From positions 1 through 64,000 of the forward strand of contig MGMF01000022.1 in the NCBI GenBank assembly GCA_001796335.1: DNA of 64,000 bases, read 5' to 3'. The DNA comes from Chloroflexi bacterium GWB2_49_20 (GTDB lineage: Bacteria > Chloroflexota > Anaerolineae > Anaerolineales > Villigracilaceae). The first letter of the stretch is position 1, and each line of letters opens with the position of its first letter. Below are positions 63,186-64,000 of this stretch, in pieces. Under the pieces are notes generated by a model that was not told where the DNA came from, made no database searches, and saw nothing but the letters and a program-made list of their open reading frames with translations. The translations under genes were made by a program, and so were the position numbers.

Positions 63186-64000
63186 CTATTTGGCGTAATC
63201 CACGGCCCGGGTTTCGCGAATGACGGTTACACGGATCTGGCCCGGGTACTGCATGGTCTCTTCGATCTGCTTGGCAATATCACGCGCCAGGCGGGCAGCA
63301 GCCAGGTCGTCGATCTCCTCCGGGCGGACAATGATGCGAACCTCACGTCCGGCCTGGATGGCATAGGCCTGGGATACGCCTTTGAAAGAAGCTGCCATTT
63401 CTTCCAGGGAGCGTATGCGCTTGATATAGGCTTCCAGGTCTTCCCGGCGGGCGCCCGGTCGGGCACCGGAGATGGCGTCTGCAGATTCGGCGATGATTGC
63501 TTCGATGCTTTCCTGTTCGACTTCGTGATGGTGGGATGCGATGGCGTTGACCACTTGTTGATTTACGCCGTAACGCTTGGCATATTCTGCACCCAGCAAG
63601 GCATGGGTGCCTTCCTGGTTGTGATCCATGGCTTTTCCCAAGTCGTGCAGGAAGCCACCCAGGCGGGAGATCTCCACGTTGGCTCCCAGTTCAGCAGCCA
63701 GGATGCCTGACAGTTTGGCTACTTCCACGGCATGGGACAGTTGATTCTGCCCGTAGGAGGTACGGTACTTCAGGCGCCCCATCATGCGCAGGATCTCGGG
63801 GTGCAGCCCACTGACACCAGCCTCAAAGGCAGCCTGTTCACCCGCCTCGACGATGATCTTTTCCATGTTCTTTTGTTCGTCTTCCAAGATCTTTTCAATA
63901 TGTGCCGGGTGAATACGCCCATCCAGGATCAAACGGGCCAGAGAACGACGGGCGATTTCGCGTCGGACCGGGTCGAAACAGGAGATGGTGACTGATTCGG
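63186..64000 (-). CDS. rny: Ribonuclease Y, C-terminal part (partial)
   Basis: About 272 residues are visible; the start lies beyond the window edge. From the edge the frame reads [20 protein letters not shown], then the HD domain with [19 protein letters not shown] and [12 protein letters not shown], then [20 protein letters not shown], and the C-terminus [12 protein letters not shown]. RNase Y is a membrane-anchored endoribonuclease that starts mRNA decay. The N-terminal anchor, coiled coil and KH domain are cut off. Confidence 0.95.
   Translation of the reverse strand, partial: ESVTISCFDPVRREIARRSLARLILDGRIHPAHIEKILEDEQKNMEKIIVEAGEQAAFEAGVSGLHPEILRMMGRLKYRTSYGQNQLSHAVEVAKLSGILAAELGANVEISRLGGFLHDLGKAMDHNQEGTHALLGAEYAKRYGVNQQVVNAIASHHHEVEQESIEAIIAESADAISGARPGARREDLEAYIKRIRSLEEMAASFKGVSQAYAIQAGREVRIIVRPEEIDDLAAARLARDIAKQIEETMQYPGQIRVTVIRETRAVDYAK

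Overview
The window is about 64 kb of a mid-GC bacterial chromosome, apparently from an anaerobic Chloroflexota, most likely class Anaerolineae. That placement is an inference. It rests on the rpmG / tRNA-Trp / secE / nusG / rplKAJL order, many lineage-type small hypotheticals and lipoproteins, a YitJ-type methionine enzyme next to MetH, and the absence of lipopolysaccharide or outer-membrane genes. No prophage, insertion sequence, CRISPR array or rRNA is visible. It reads as core chromosome with accessory genes in between.

Layout: 1-3970 is the translation/transcription cluster (end of tuf, rpmG, tRNA-Trp, secE, nusG, rplK, rplA, rplJ, rplL). It carries three RNA control elements: two near-identical L1-type hairpins before rplK and rplA, and an L10 leader with an attenuator before rplJ. 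4000-9700 holds a long perfect palindrome, a small Cys-rich protein, a DUF1232 protein, a HAD phosphatase, a toast-rack-like lipoprotein, an Rrf2 regulator with a compact operator region, a lone urocanate hydratase and another lipoprotein. 10000-20100 has an MFS carrier, an ECF sigma factor with a large anti-sigma/beta-propeller protein, a GNAT acetyltransferase, small membrane proteins, a P1 peptidase, an AI-2E-type permease and a zinc-metalloprotease lipoprotein. 20150-27800 has an FHA membrane protein, a DinB-like protein, and the metH plus homocysteine methyltransferase/methylenetetrahydrofolate reductase pair, which together form a methionine/folate C1 module.

27800-38300 combines membrane and housekeeping genes (LPG-synthase-like protein, two peptidases, HAD, mutL, FocA-type channel, sirtuin, GT87-like protein) with several decayed genes. 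38480-43400 has an S9 peptidase, TrmI, a Nudix hydrolase, ribosomal protein L25 and a bactofilin-like anchored protein. 43500-50300 is a minus-strand respiratory cluster: a DmsB-DmsC fusion, a DmsA-type molybdoenzyme without a Tat signal, a Tat-exported deacetylase-like protein, an EamA permease and a nitroreductase-like protein. 50400-64000 has a YgjP-type peptidase, a three-PAS histidine kinase with its LuxR-type regulator, MATE and MFS exporters, an M24 peptidase, a frameshifted lipoprotein, 3-methyladenine glycosylase, esterase and metallo-beta-lactamase-fold enzymes, an Anaerolineae-type conserved protein and the C-terminus of RNase Y.

No wholly new system is obvious. The strongest cross-cutting signals are four. 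(1) Six genes have a TATAAT box 6-7 nt before an ATG and no Shine-Dalgarno sequence, which implies leaderless mRNAs. (2) Four small genes are each broken by single-base deletions, mostly in short homopolymers. (3) Duplicated RNA elements occur: twin L1 sites, and twin wobble-rich terminators around the ECF unit. (4) Two long perfect palindromes share the same GGGGGTGTG outer arm.
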